Assembly (NCBI GenBank): GCA_938003875.1
Contig: CALKWO010000414.1
Coordinates: 1 to 64,000, forward strand
DNA: 64,000 nucleotides
DNA from: an uncultured bacterium
Lineage (GTDB): Bacteria; Planctomycetota; Uabimicrobiia; Uabimicrobiales; JABWCH01
Direction of reading: 5' to 3'
The position numbers and the translations under genes are program-made. The notes below the pieces were generated by a model. It had not been told where the DNA came from and searched no databases. It saw only the letters and a list, made by a program, of their open reading frames with translations. Each line of letters opens with the position of its first letter. Position 1 is the first letter of the stretch. This document shows, in pieces, positions 8,799-17,789 of this stretch.

Positions 8799-9398
8799 CT
8801 ATTCCCAATCATCCTCTTCTACTGGAGGCTGAGGTTCTTCCTTAGGCTGTTTAGGCTCTTCCTTAACAGGTTGTTTCTCTTCTACTTTAGGTTCTTCTGG
8901 TGTTTTGACAGGTTCTTTGGCAAAATCTTCTTCAAAATCATCTATAGGTTCTTCGACTTTGGGAGGATCGACTTTGGGAGGATCGACTTTGGGAACTTCG
9001 ACTTTGGGTTCTTCGACTTTAGGAACTTCGACTTTAGGAACTTCGACTTTGGGTTCTTCTATTTTAGGAACTTCGACTTTAGGAACTTCTACAGGAGCAA
9101 TCTCTTCAATAATAGGCTCTGGGCCAGAAGGTATAAAATTCTTTACAGGAGGAACTTCCTTTTTAATTTCTTCTACTGGATTGGGAACAACCACAGGTGT
9201 CTCTGGAACAACAGTCTTCACTTCTACGGGCTGAAGCTGTTCTACAGGAGGAACGCTTTCTACTTTTTTGACTTCTTCTTTGACTTCTTCTACTTTTTTC
9301 TGCTCTTCCTGAGGAACGACTGGTTTAGGATCTTTTGTTGTATTGCTGCAAGCTGTAAAAGCCAAACAAATTACTACGAAAATAGCTATTAACTTCAT
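8799..9398 (-). CDS. lipoprotein with Pro-Lys-Val-Glu pentapeptide repeats
   Basis: About 199 residues. The ATG at 9398 is preferred over the one at 9416 because it has a GGAAAG ribosome site and gives a compact lipoprotein signal, 'MKLIAIFVVICLAFTACS', with a cysteine lipobox. The remainder is low complexity: proline, glutamate, lysine and valine make up most of it, with about nine copies of a five-residue unit (PKVEV, PKVEE, PKVDP) in the middle and an acidic end (EEDDWE). Such rods span the periplasm or tether the envelope; a function cannot be assigned. It is bounded by terminator hairpins on both sides, so it is probably a single-gene unit. Confidence 0.7.
   Translation of the reverse strand: MKLIAIFVVICLAFTACSNTTKDPKPVVPQEEQKKVEEVKEEVKKVESVPPVEQLQPVEVKTVVPETPVVVPNPVEEIKKEVPPVKNFIPSGPEPIIEEIAPVEVPKVEVPKIEEPKVEVPKVEVPKVEEPKVEVPKVDPPKVDPPKVEEPIDDFEEDFAKEPVKTPEEPKVEEKQPVKEEPKQPKEEPQPPVEEDDWE
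8949..9090 (-). repeat. 15-bp tandem repeat coding for PKVE(V/E) units
   Basis: About nine and a half copies of a 15-base unit (plus-strand form ggaacttcgacttta with variants ggttcttcgactttg and ggaggatcgactttg). Two variants alternate, pointing to duplication of larger 30-60 bp blocks. It lies wholly in frame within the lipoprotein gene, so copy-number change would alter length without frameshift. Confidence 0.85.
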
Positions 9399-9484
9399 AG
9401 ATTCTTTCCTTTCCATTGATTAAATGCAAATAAAGTGTTTTCTTTAATTCTTGTTGCAAAATGTTTTAGCAACATATTTTCAGT

Positions 9485-9522
9485 AAAACTCTGGCTATGA
9501 ATTTTTCAATTCATAGCCAGAG
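9485..9522 (-). terminator. terminator of the DUF11 repeat gene
   Basis: A 15-bp perfect inverted repeat (9489-9503 with 9508-9522, arm ctctggctatgaatt) with a 4-base loop. On the minus strand it is followed by TTTTAC, and on the plus strand by ctattttt, so it may act in both directions. It lies 33 bases after the DUF11 gene's stop. Confidence 0.8.
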
Positions 9523-9555
9523 CTATTTTTAATGCACTATCTATACAATAAAGGC

Positions 9556-11799
9556 CTACTTGTAAACGCTGGTTCCTTCTTCTGCCATGATAGGTTTGTT
9601 GAATTGGTCATAGCGTAAAACAGCAGTATTTTTTGCAGATCCTTCTTTTACTGCTTTGCAGGTTATCTTGTAAACAAGTTTTGCATTAGGCTGTAAAATA
9701 GGATAAGGATCAAAGAATATTTTATTGCCTTCAGCACGATGAGGTGTTGGGCCATTAGCAGATACATATTCTACTTCATCATCCAAATGATCTTCCAGAA
9801 TAACGTTGGTGCAAGGACTGCTTCCTTCGTTTCTGATTTCGATGACGTAGATTGTAGTTTTTCCTACTTCAATAGGATCATCAATGTCATAAGAGTTGAT
9901 ATGCATTGCCGGGATACCCATGATGTTGGTTTCTGCAAAGGCTTCCAATGGCTGGATCTTAGGCAGTTCCTGAGAATCGCTTCTGAGTTTGACTGCATTT
10001 CTGCAACTTGTTCCTACGGTATTAGCCCTTGTGACGAGTTTCAGCACAATACTCTTTCCAGGAGCAATGTCACCCAGTTTCCAGGTAATTGTAGCAAGCT
10101 CATCACCCTTAGCTGGTTTGAAAGTGCCTCTAGGCTCAGAAGAAATGTATTCCAATTCTTTAGGCAGAGTATCTACTGCTACCATATCATAAGCAATAGC
10201 ATTACCTTCATTGCTGACTGTGATAGTATAATCAGAAGGTTTGCCAAGATACACACGCATAGAGCCTTCTTTTGTCAGTTTCAGCTCAGGTGCGATGACT
10301 GTGGTCTTGAATTCTGTCTTGTGGGCTTCTTTGTTTTTGACGAACACTTTTGCATTATTGATAAAAACACCTGTATTCACGGCTTCCAATGTATAGAAAT
10401 ATTTCATCTCCTGTCCAGGATTGAGATCGCCTACATTCCATCTTAAGCGGAAACCGTCCAGTTTATCACGATATTTCATACCAGCAGGTACTTCATCATG
10501 AATCACAACGTCTTTCGCTACTGCATTTCCTGTATTCTTTACAGTAATGGTATAGCTAGCCAGATTGTCTTTACGCAGTTCGGCAGGCCCTTCTTTGATG
10601 ATATAAACTTCAGGTGCACCGATCTTTGTTTCTGCTTTGGCTGTCTGGACTGGGAATTCACGGCTGGTAACATCTACAGTATTGACCCATGTTCCTACCT
10701 GATCAGCTTTTACAGTGAGTGCCATTCTTTTTACAGCATCTTTTTCTAAAGTGCCAAGCTTCCATGTCAGGATTTTTCCCTGAACATCGTCGGGAGGCAC
10801 AGAGCATTCTGCATAAGAGAAACCATCGGGCAGAATGTCTTTGACAACTACATCATTAGCATCTGCTGCACCAGGGTTGGAAACTTCGATGTTATAAACG
10901 ACCTTTTCGCCAAGAATCCCATCCATAGGCCCAGTTTTCTGAACCATGATTTTAGGAGAAATCCATCTTTTGGTAACGGTACGTGTAGCAAGAAGCTCAC
11001 CATTGGGTTTTCTTAGCTCAATTTTCACTACATTGGAGCCTTCTTGAGGTTTGAGCTGATTCAAAACAACAGAAGATTCCCCCAGTTCATTCGTAAGGCC
11101 TTGCTCTACTCTTTTAGCAGGATCATTTCCTAAATAGGCGGCGGGATCTGTTTCGGCTTGTTGTAAATCCCATTTTACCTGATAGCCAACGAGAGGAGCA
11201 TTGTTCGATGCCTTTGTCATTTTAAAAACAAAAGTATGAGGTGTTCCTACTTTGTTTACAGCATCTTCAGGCCACTGAATCTTTGCATCAATCCAATATT
11301 TGATGGCAAAAGTCTTGTGGTTGTCTGCATTTTTGATAGCAGGACAAAAAGCAATAATATGGGTTTCCCCTTCTACAGGAGAAGTAATAGTAAGCCATGT
11401 CTGTCCAACGCCAACAGGTACATCATCTCTGGTGTCAGGAGTACCCATAGTCAATACTGTGGCATTTTGGTTCGTATAGCTTATGGTATAATGATTGCCC
11501 AATTTTACGACTTTCTGTTCACTGCCTACAATGGAATTCATATCGTCGTGTTCGACAATATCACCAACGGCAAGAGGAGCGCGAGCCAGAATCCATTCTA
11601 CTCTTTGGTTTGCCAAAGGTCTGCCCTGTTTGTCTAAAACAGTAGCGACAATGGTATGCTGGGTTTTGACGGGATTGATATCTGCTATAGGATCTAGTGT
11701 AATAGAATAGGGAACATTATCTTCACTCATATCCTGGGCCATCAACCCGAATCCTAAAAATAAAGTTGACAATAGAGCGAAAAATAAAATTCGCTTCAT
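9556..11799 (-). CDS. exported DUF11/Ig-like repeat protein
   Basis: A 747-residue secreted protein. The ATG at 11799 is chosen: GGAGGG lies five bases before it, and it starts a clear signal peptide (MKRILFFALLSTLFLGFGLMAQ). The N-terminal third has two Ig-like (invasin/Big type) domains ('HTIVATVLDKQGRPLANQRVEW', 'HTFVFKMTKASNNAPLVGYQVKW'). The C-terminal two thirds has four DUF11 repeats, each of the form 'YTITVKNTGNAVAKDVVIHDEVP' plus 'W.LGDL.PG', at about residues 290-390, 400-500, 505-615 and 630-735. DUF11 repeats are found in large surface and cell-wall proteins, including planctomycete and chlamydial OmcB-like envelope proteins. No anchor is visible at the C terminus. It has its own terminator and is not tightly linked to neighbours. 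Confidence 0.82.
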   Translation of the reverse strand: MKRILFFALLSTLFLGFGLMAQDMSEDNVPYSITLDPIADINPVKTQHTIVATVLDKQGRPLANQRVEWILARAPLAVGDIVEHDDMNSIVGSEQKVVKLGNHYTISYTNQNATVLTMGTPDTRDDVPVGVGQTWLTITSPVEGETHIIAFCPAIKNADNHKTFAIKYWIDAKIQWPEDAVNKVGTPHTFVFKMTKASNNAPLVGYQVKWDLQQAETDPAAYLGNDPAKRVEQGLTNELGESSVVLNQLKPQEGSNVVKIELRKPNGELLATRTVTKRWISPKIMVQKTGPMDGILGEKVVYNIEVSNPGAADANDVVVKDILPDGFSYAECSVPPDDVQGKILTWKLGTLEKDAVKRMALTVKADQVGTWVNTVDVTSREFPVQTAKAETKIGAPEVYIIKEGPAELRKDNLASYTITVKNTGNAVAKDVVIHDEVPAGMKYRDKLDGFRLRWNVGDLNPGQEMKYFYTLEAVNTGVFINNAKVFVKNKEAHKTEFKTTVIAPELKLTKEGSMRVYLGKPSDYTITVSNEGNAIAYDMVAVDTLPKELEYISSEPRGTFKPAKGDELATITWKLGDIAPGKSIVLKLVTRANTVGTSCRNAVKLRSDSQELPKIQPLEAFAETNIMGIPAMHINSYDIDDPIEVGKTTIYVIEIRNEGSSPCTNVILEDHLDDEVEYVSANGPTPHRAEGNKIFFDPYPILQPNAKLVYKITCKAVKEGSAKNTAVLRYDQFNKPIMAEEGTSVYK

Positions 11800-12084
11800 A
11801 ATAACCCTCCAGAAGCTTGTCAAATTCTAGGAATTGGTGGTTCAGGAAACAGGCCTGACAGCCCACCATATCCATCGACAACTTAACAAAAAAAAAGATT
11901 ACATAGTTTTCATTGCCAAAAAAAAAGAGAACTTTTGTCTATGATAGCTTTGAAAATGTCTTTGTCAACATCAATTTTTATGAAATGCAAGAAATTAACT
12001 GGGCAAAAAAATTTCCAAAACTATACATATTTAACAGTATCTCTTTTATTTTGTCAAATTTAATCTCTAAAATTTTTACAACAC

Positions 12085-14433
12085 TTACGGAAACATCTCT
12101 ACTTCGAGCCAGGAATAACGTAAATCACTTCCTGCTTCACTCCACCAGCGTCTTTTAGTCTGGGTCATAGAAACACCTTGTGGAGTGGTGATTTGTTCTA
12201 ATTCTTTTTCCTGAAGCACCAGGAATAGAATATTGCATGTATTTTCCAGCCTTTCTATAACGGTTCTGCGGAAGTCCCCTGTGCGTGCTTTCTGGACAAA
12301 ATCATCCAGAGTATAGTTTAGAAGTCCATTCATGAAAGGCAATCCAGTATGCTGCATAATCAAGTTGTCCAGAGGTTCGCTGGAAGGAATCGTATCTATA
12401 CCAAATGTCGCTTTTAATAAGGTTTTCCAGATTTCCATATATTGTTGTGGATTAGAAGCATTTTTTAGTTGCAGTAGCAAGCTGGACAAAAATCCAATCA
12501 GACGACTGAGTTCCATCTGGTCGATTAAGAGCCAAACCTGAATTTGCTGCAGATGGAAAGAAGGATGCGTTTCCCATACCCATCCCTTATCATAGAAAAT
12601 TCCCTTTTCTCTAAGATCCTGAAGCTGGATATCATGCCTTTTCAAAAAGTTTTCTATTGTTTTTTTCAAATCAGGTAAAAATATCGTGGTTTTATTATTG
12701 CCTTCAGTTAAAGGCTCAATAGAGCGAAGATAAACAAGACGATGGAATTTGTTCCACATTTCTTTCCAGCTTTCCCCATATCTCTTTTCCGCTTCTTCTG
12801 GTGGAAATCCTCTTCCCATATCGCTCAGAACCTGATCGAACAAAGATATCTCTTGCAAAGTGTTCTCAAACAAAAGACGTAGCAGATTCAGCATGGAAAA
12901 AGTTTTTTCCCTGTGGTCGTCTGTTGCTGCAGAAACTAGAAAATAACCGCCTTCCCCCATTTTTTCCGTGATTTCTAAAATATTTTTGGAAAAATCCTGG
13001 ACAGATTTCAGCTTGCTCTCGTTTTGTTTTTCTTCAAAATGAATTCCATATACTCTCACGCCTTCTTTTTGCAGCTTGTCCAGAACATCGTCGCTTATCA
13101 ATTGTGTGATGTTTCTGGGACTGTCTTTTTCGTGATTGCCTGTCACTCCTACCACGAAAAGAATACGAGTGCTTCCATCTCTCCATCTTGCCTTTTGATG
13201 AAGTGCCATATCCAGACCGTAATAAAGAGACTTTGGCTCATAGCGATTGCCATGATATGGCTGGTTGGTGATGTTACGAGAAATACGCTCCATGTTGGAA
13301 GTAAAATCATATATGTTCACCACCGAAGGCTCAAAGAGTCTTCCTCTGCGATAAGGATATTTCTTGTCTTTTTCAAAATCATAAAAAAAGGAAAGCCCCC
13401 AGGCAACATCCATCTGTGCCTTTTTTTTCGATTCAAACAATGTATCACTGGATTTTTCTATTGCTTCTATGATCTTCTGCCTTGTAGGGGATCCTAGGGA
13501 TGAATCAATAAGGAACATGATATCCAGCTTGTTGAGTTTTTCCTTTTCTTCCTTGATTTTGGAAATCATTTTTTGCGTGCTGTCGCTTTTATCTCCACTT
13601 AAAAATGCGATTTGAAAAAGTCTGTTTTGCTGATGGCTTTCACTCTCTAAAAGAGGATAGCGCAGCATATTGTATCGCCACTGGCTATTTTCTGTTTCAC
13701 TGGCGATAACAGACTCTTTATTCTGCTTGATTGCATCTTCCAGTGTTTTGTATATTCTCACCAAACCTTCCTTGTTTTCCTTTTCCTGATTCAAACGAAA
13801 AGCCTGATTTTCCATCTTATAGTTGATCGCAAGACGTGTATTCCACTCTCTGCAATTTTTTTTATGAATCCAGCCTAGAAGATCCAGCCCACTGTCTTCG
13901 ATTTCAATTCTGGGAGATACACCAATCAAATAATAGTCTTGTGTTTCTTTGTATATATAGAAGAAAGAAAACAGAGGCGTTTTAGAAACTTCTTCTGCCT
14001 TATGCAAAGGAGCAGAATAGATATTTACCCTGTTTTGATAGCGATTGTCGAAAACGATAATCCTGCGATATATCTTATTAGGAGTACGCAGTGCTTCTGA
14101 AGCATCTAGCAAATATTGCTTTTCTACCCATCCGATATGTTCAGCAAGCCCTAAATCATTTGCATTGCGAGATGGAAGGCCTAGATAGTAATGATCAGGC
14201 ATTTCCTGATAGACATAGTAAGGACTCCAAAGTTCCATTCCTTCTGCCCGAAAACGGACTGATCCAATGACCTGTATATCGCTCCTTACAGTAGAAACGA
14301 TCAAGGGCGAACCATTCTTTTCTATAGGAAGAGTCCCACGAGGGGGGATCGTAAATCTTACTCTTGTCTGGCAAAGAACAAAGGAAGAAAATAAAAATAC
14401 AAAAAGAAGATAAACAATTTTATTTTTTATCAT
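12085..14433 (-). CDS. exported protein with von Willebrand factor A-like domain
   Basis: A 782-residue protein with a signal peptide (about 1-21, …FVLCQ). Residues 25-200 contain two related segments ending 'LGWIHKK/IGWVEKQ', suggesting a pair of SH3-like folds. A vWA-like domain follows (about 300-520): 'KLDIMFLIDSSLGSPTRQK' provides the first metal-site strand, and 'RILFVVGVTGNHEKD' a later one. The MIDAS motif DxSxS is only partly kept (D-S-S-L-G), so metal binding is uncertain. The C-terminal 250 residues are helical and unrecognised. The gene lies 25 bases after an ABC ATPase on the same strand and has an AGGAGT ribosome site, so the two likely form an operon. Confidence 0.7.
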   Translation of the reverse strand: MIKNKIVYLLFVFLFSSFVLCQTRVRFTIPPRGTLPIEKNGSPLIVSTVRSDIQVIGSVRFRAEGMELWSPYYVYQEMPDHYYLGLPSRNANDLGLAEHIGWVEKQYLLDASEALRTPNKIYRRIIVFDNRYQNRVNIYSAPLHKAEEVSKTPLFSFFYIYKETQDYYLIGVSPRIEIEDSGLDLLGWIHKKNCREWNTRLAINYKMENQAFRLNQEKENKEGLVRIYKTLEDAIKQNKESVIASETENSQWRYNMLRYPLLESESHQQNRLFQIAFLSGDKSDSTQKMISKIKEEKEKLNKLDIMFLIDSSLGSPTRQKIIEAIEKSSDTLFESKKKAQMDVAWGLSFFYDFEKDKKYPYRRGRLFEPSVVNIYDFTSNMERISRNITNQPYHGNRYEPKSLYYGLDMALHQKARWRDGSTRILFVVGVTGNHEKDSPRNITQLISDDVLDKLQKEGVRVYGIHFEEKQNESKLKSVQDFSKNILEITEKMGEGGYFLVSAATDDHREKTFSMLNLLRLLFENTLQEISLFDQVLSDMGRGFPPEEAEKRYGESWKEMWNKFHRLVYLRSIEPLTEGNNKTTIFLPDLKKTIENFLKRHDIQLQDLREKGIFYDKGWVWETHPSFHLQQIQVWLLIDQMELSRLIGFLSSLLLQLKNASNPQQYMEIWKTLLKATFGIDTIPSSEPLDNLIMQHTGLPFMNGLLNYTLDDFVQKARTGDFRRTVIERLENTCNILFLVLQEKELEQITTPQGVSMTQTKRRWWSEAGSDLRYSWLEVEMFP

Positions 14434-14458
14434 CCTATTCGACTCCTATATTTTGTAG

Positions 14459-15463
14459 TTATTTTATTTTAACATCTTTACCGCTCAATTGCCTGATAAG
14501 GCGCATTGTACTTTCCATTCCTGTAGAAAGGTGTCCTTTTAGCAAACCATTTTCCATCCAGACAAAACGATTGCAATATCTTCTTGCCTGGCTTGGGTTA
14601 TGAGTGACAAGTATGACAGTAGTATCTCTTTCTCTGGCAGCCTTGAGTAAAATATCCATGACCATCTGGCCTGTATCAAAATCCAGGTTGCCTGTTGGTT
14701 CATCGGCAAAAATAACCTGAGGATGATGAACCATGGCTCTGGCTGCTGCTAACCTTTGTTTTTGTCCCCCCGATAGCTGCGCAGGTTTTTTACTGAAGAA
14801 AATTTTTTCTTTTTCTTTTTCTCCCTGTGTCATAAAATTACGCAGCATTTCTTTGCTGCGCTCCAGGCACTCTATTTCTGGAATATTTTGCAATCTCAAA
14901 GGCAAAGCTACATTTTCTATAGCATTTAGATGGGCTAAAAGATGGGATTCCTGGAAAATAAAGCCGAACTGTTTGTTCCTCATGGCATCTCTTTGCGCTG
15001 GCTTTAATTCCGTGTAGGTTGCCCCATTGAAATAGATTTCCCCTACAGGATCTGGTGTTGTCAGCAAACCCAAAATGTTCAAAAGAGTAGATTTTCCTGA
15101 ACCTGAAAATCCGAGAACTCCCAGAATTTCACCTTGATATATCGTAAGGTTGATCCCTTTCAGTGCATGAAATTCTCCTTCTGGTGTTTTGTAACTTTTA
15201 TGGAGGTCTTTGATATGAAAGATGGAATTCCTTGTGGTGACTTCCATGTGATAGAAAGTTTCTGCCTGCAATTCTCCCTTGAGTTGTTCTATCTGGTTTT
15301 CATTAAGTATGTTATGTTTCAGAAGTTTTTCAAAAAGTTCTTCCTGAGATTCATTTTGTCTTTCTTGTATAATTCTCTCAAATTTTGCTTTAGTTTCTAC
15401 AGAAAGCCAGCCTTGCGCTCGCGCTTTCTTGAGCATTCTTTTACCATATTTATTGTCTACCAT
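14459..15463 (-). CDS. ABC transporter ATPase (LolD/MacB type) with N-terminal helical regulatory domain
   Basis: About 334 residues from the ATG at 15463, preceded by AGGAAAGG; the open frame extends 104 codons upstream but that part is lysine-rich, AT-rich and overlaps the divergent promoter. Residues 1-75 form a helical module ('KARAQGWLSVETKAKFERI', 'LFEKLLKHNILNENQIEQL') resembling the N-terminal segment of the kinase at 40-42 kb. The ATPase domain has Walker A 'GFSGSGKST', Q-loop 'FQESHLL', signature 'LSGGQKQR', Walker B 'VIFADEPTGNLD' and 'THN'. The 'TPDPVGEIYFNG' layout fits the LolD/MacB/FtsE group that works with lipoprotein or envelope permeases. No permease is next to it, only the vWA-like exported protein. 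Confidence 0.85.
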   Translation of the reverse strand: MVDNKYGKRMLKKARAQGWLSVETKAKFERIIQERQNESQEELFEKLLKHNILNENQIEQLKGELQAETFYHMEVTTRNSIFHIKDLHKSYKTPEGEFHALKGINLTIYQGEILGVLGFSGSGKSTLLNILGLLTTPDPVGEIYFNGATYTELKPAQRDAMRNKQFGFIFQESHLLAHLNAIENVALPLRLQNIPEIECLERSKEMLRNFMTQGEKEKEKIFFSKKPAQLSGGQKQRLAAARAMVHHPQVIFADEPTGNLDFDTGQMVMDILLKAARERDTTVILVTHNPSQARRYCNRFVWMENGLLKGHLSTGMESTMRLIRQLSGKDVKIK

Positions 15464-15645
15464 GCCCAAATTCCTTTCCTGACAATTCAGAAAAATTTCG
15501 CTATTTATAAAGACAGCAGGAAAATGGTTTTTATTCATTTTAAAGCGGGCGTATTTAATACATGACTTTAAGACCTTAGAAGCATTCTCTTTTAAAATAC
15601 CTTTTTTTTTATTTTTTTTCAATCCTTTTTTACAATATATCTTGG

Positions 15646-15675
15646 TTGACAAAAAAAGGATTTGTGATTTATTAT
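15646..15675 (+). promoter_or_regulatory. sigma-70-like promoter for the epimerase-MoxR operon
   Basis: TTGACA at 15646-15651 and TATTAT at 15670-15675 with an 18-base spacer, 55 bases before the epimerase ATG. Several TTGACA-like hexamers on the opposite strand in the same stretch suggest that the divergent ABC gene is also started from here. Confidence 0.55.
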
Positions 15676-15730
15676 ATAGTGTCAAAAATCTACTTTTCCA
15701 TGTCAATTTCAATTTAGATGAAGGATAATT

Positions 15731-16723
15731 ATGCTTTATGTCATCACTGGTACAGCAGGATTCATTGGCTTTCATCTTGCTTTATCCTTTCTTAAGGAAG
15801 GCCATCAGGTTTTGGGAATAGACAGCTTTACTCCTTACTATCCTGTTGTCTTAAAACAGAAAAGACATTCCATATTAAAAGAATATTCTGGTTTTATAGA
15901 GAAAAATTTGGATTTATGCAATCAAGAAGGCTTAGAAAGATGCTTTCATGAATACCAGCCTGAAATTTTGTGCCATCTGGCAGCACAGCCTGGAATACGC
16001 TATTCTATGAAAAATCCTTTTAGCTATCAAAAATCCAATCTCGAAGGCTTTATCAACCTTTTCGAAACAGCGAGAAAATTTTCCACTAAAAAGATTGTCT
16101 ATGCTTCCAGCTCTAGTGTATATGGGAATGTAAAAGAAGTCCCCTATCATGAAAACCAAAACGTAGATACACCTATTAGCCTGTATGCTGCCACTAAAAG
16201 AGCCAACGAGCTTCTTGCGTATACATACCAGCATCTATATTCTATACAAACTATTGGGCTTCGATTTTTTACTGTATATGGGCCATGGGGTAGACCAGAT
16301 ATGGCGATTTGGAAATTTACAGATGCTATAACGACTGGCAAAGAAATCGAAGTTTTCAACCATGGAAATAATTTTCGGGATTTTACTTATATTGATGATA
16401 TAGTAAATGGAATTCGCTCTGCATTATCTAAAGAAAATCTTTCTTCCTATGAAATTTTTAATTTAGGAAATAACCATCCAGAAAACGTTATGAAGCTCAT
16501 TGCAATTTTAGAGCAAGAAACAAAATGTCAGGCAAAAGTTCGTATGGTGGATATGCAACCAGGCGATATGGTCACTACTTCTGCAGATATTGAAAATGCC
16601 AGACAAAAGCTCCAGTTTCAGCCTCAAACATCTTTAGAAAAAGGAATTGCAAGATTCGTTGCATGGTATAAAGAAAATCAGGAATTGGTACAGGAAGTAA
16701 GAAAAATAGGATGTTTAGGGTAA
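15731..16723 (+). CDS. NAD-dependent nucleotide-sugar epimerase (UDP-glucuronate 4-epimerase type)
   Basis: A 330-residue extended short-chain dehydrogenase. The N-terminal Rossmann motif is 'TGTAGFIG' (6-13), with 'D31' for NAD ribose binding; the catalytic pair is Y152 and K156 ('LYAATK'), with the serine-rich 'YASSSSVYG' strand before it. 'DSFTPYYPVVLKQKR' and 'LRFFTVYGPWGRPDMA' are characteristic of the UDP-glucuronate 4-epimerase/CapI branch, which makes UDP-galacturonate for surface polysaccharide. Length fits. The gene is preceded by a good promoter and overlaps the MoxR gene by 13 bases, an unusual pairing. Confidence 0.88.
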   Translation: MLYVITGTAGFIGFHLALSFLKEGHQVLGIDSFTPYYPVVLKQKRHSILKEYSGFIEKNLDLCNQEGLERCFHEYQPEILCHLAAQPGIRYSMKNPFSYQKSNLEGFINLFETARKFSTKKIVYASSSSVYGNVKEVPYHENQNVDTPISLYAATKRANELLAYTYQHLYSIQTIGLRFFTVYGPWGRPDMAIWKFTDAITTGKEIEVFNHGNNFRDFTYIDDIVNGIRSALSKENLSSYEIFNLGNNHPENVMKLIAILEQETKCQAKVRMVDMQPGDMVTTSADIENARQKLQFQPQTSLEKGIARFVAWYKENQELVQEVRKIGCLG

Positions 16724-17769
16724 AAAACTCAACAACCATCATCATGAATGGACATAAATCCATGGAAAAACCAAACAGCATTCCCCCAGAATTTGCCCAA
16801 AAATTTCAAAAGGACTTTAAGGCTCTATGTTCTGAAATTGGAAAAATGATTGTTGGATACGAAGATATTGTAGAAAATGCGGTAGTGGCACTCTTTGCGG
16901 GTGGCCATATTCTTTTGGAAGGAGTCCCAGGCTTAGGGAAAACAATGCTTGTTCGGACTATGTCCAGAGTCCTCGATTTACCCTTTTCCCGTATCCAATT
17001 CACTCCTGATTTGATGCCAGCAGACATCATTGGTACAAACCTCATCGATATAGATGAAAACGGCAAGCGTTCTTTTCGCTTTCAGCCTGGTCCTATTTTT
17101 TCTAATCTTATCCTTGCTGATGAAATCAACAGAGCTACTCCTAAAACACAATCCGCCCTTTTGGAATGTATGCAAGAAAAAAGCATAACTGTGGCAGGAG
17201 TCACGGCAAAGCTCCAGGAGCCTTTCTTTGTTATGGCAACCCAGAATCCTCTGGAAATGGAAGGAACCTATCCCCTTCCAGAAGCCCAGTTGGATCGCTT
17301 TCTCTTCAAGCTTCTCGTCCCCTTTCCTAATTTGGAAAACCTGGAAGAAATCTTAAAACGCACTACAGAAAATATAGAGATAGAACCACAAAAAATCTTA
17401 GACCAGGAAAGCATTTTGCGATATAGTAAGCTAGTTCGTGAAGTCTACATAGCACCTCATGTTCGAAACTACGCCTGTCGCATAGTCCTTGCGACCCATC
17501 CTTCCAGCTCTCATGCAACGCCGAGAGTAAAACAGTATGTACGCTATGGTTCCTCTCCCAGAGGCGCACAGGGGCTAATCCTGGCAGGCAAAATTAAAGG
17601 ATTGGTAAAAGGGAGATATAATGTGAGTTTTGACGATATCAAAGAATCTACATTCGCAACCTTAAGGCATAGGATTATCCTGAATTTTGAAGGCGAGGCA
17701 GAAAGAATTACACCCGATACCATTCTTTCTGAAGTTCTGGAAAAAATCCCCCAAAATTTTGCTTCTTGA
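16711..17769 (+). CDS. MoxR-family AAA+ ATPase
   Basis: A 352-residue AAA+ ATPase with Walker A 'GVPGLGKT' (71-78), Walker B 'LILADEINRATP', sensor 'ATQNP' and the MoxR hallmark 'EGTYPLPEAQLDRF'. MoxR proteins act as chaperone-like ATPases that insert cofactors or activate vWA-domain partners and are usually followed by a DUF58 gene. Here the DUF58 gene is absent and an Ig/LytM-like exported protein follows instead, overlapping by a few bases. The ATG at 16711 overlaps the epimerase; ATGs at 16744 and 16762 are possible and would leave a more typical N terminus ('MEKPNSIPPEF'). Confidence 0.9.
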   Translation: MFRVKNSTTIIMNGHKSMEKPNSIPPEFAQKFQKDFKALCSEIGKMIVGYEDIVENAVVALFAGGHILLEGVPGLGKTMLVRTMSRVLDLPFSRIQFTPDLMPADIIGTNLIDIDENGKRSFRFQPGPIFSNLILADEINRATPKTQSALLECMQEKSITVAGVTAKLQEPFFVMATQNPLEMEGTYPLPEAQLDRFLFKLLVPFPNLENLEEILKRTTENIEIEPQKILDQESILRYSKLVREVYIAPHVRNYACRIVLATHPSSSHATPRVKQYVRYGSSPRGAQGLILAGKIKGLVKGRYNVSFDDIKESTFATLRHRIILNFEGEAERITPDTILSEVLEKIPQNFAS

Positions 17770-17789
17770 AAATTTTTAAGGAAAGATTT

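Noticed and set aside
8949..9090. 15-bp tandem repeat as a CRISPR array or origin iterons
   Set aside because: There are no spacers, the period is 3n and in frame, and it encodes PKVE units of the lipoprotein.
8796..9392. Long plus-strand frame of Phe/Arg-rich repeats opposite the lipoprotein gene
   Set aside because: Its repeats are the mirror of the PKVE-coding tandem repeat on the minus strand; no start signal and implausible composition.
15464..15775. 104-codon N-terminal extension of the ABC ATPase
   Set aside because: It overlaps the divergent promoter, is lysine-rich and AT-rich, and a better start with a ribosome site lies at 15463.
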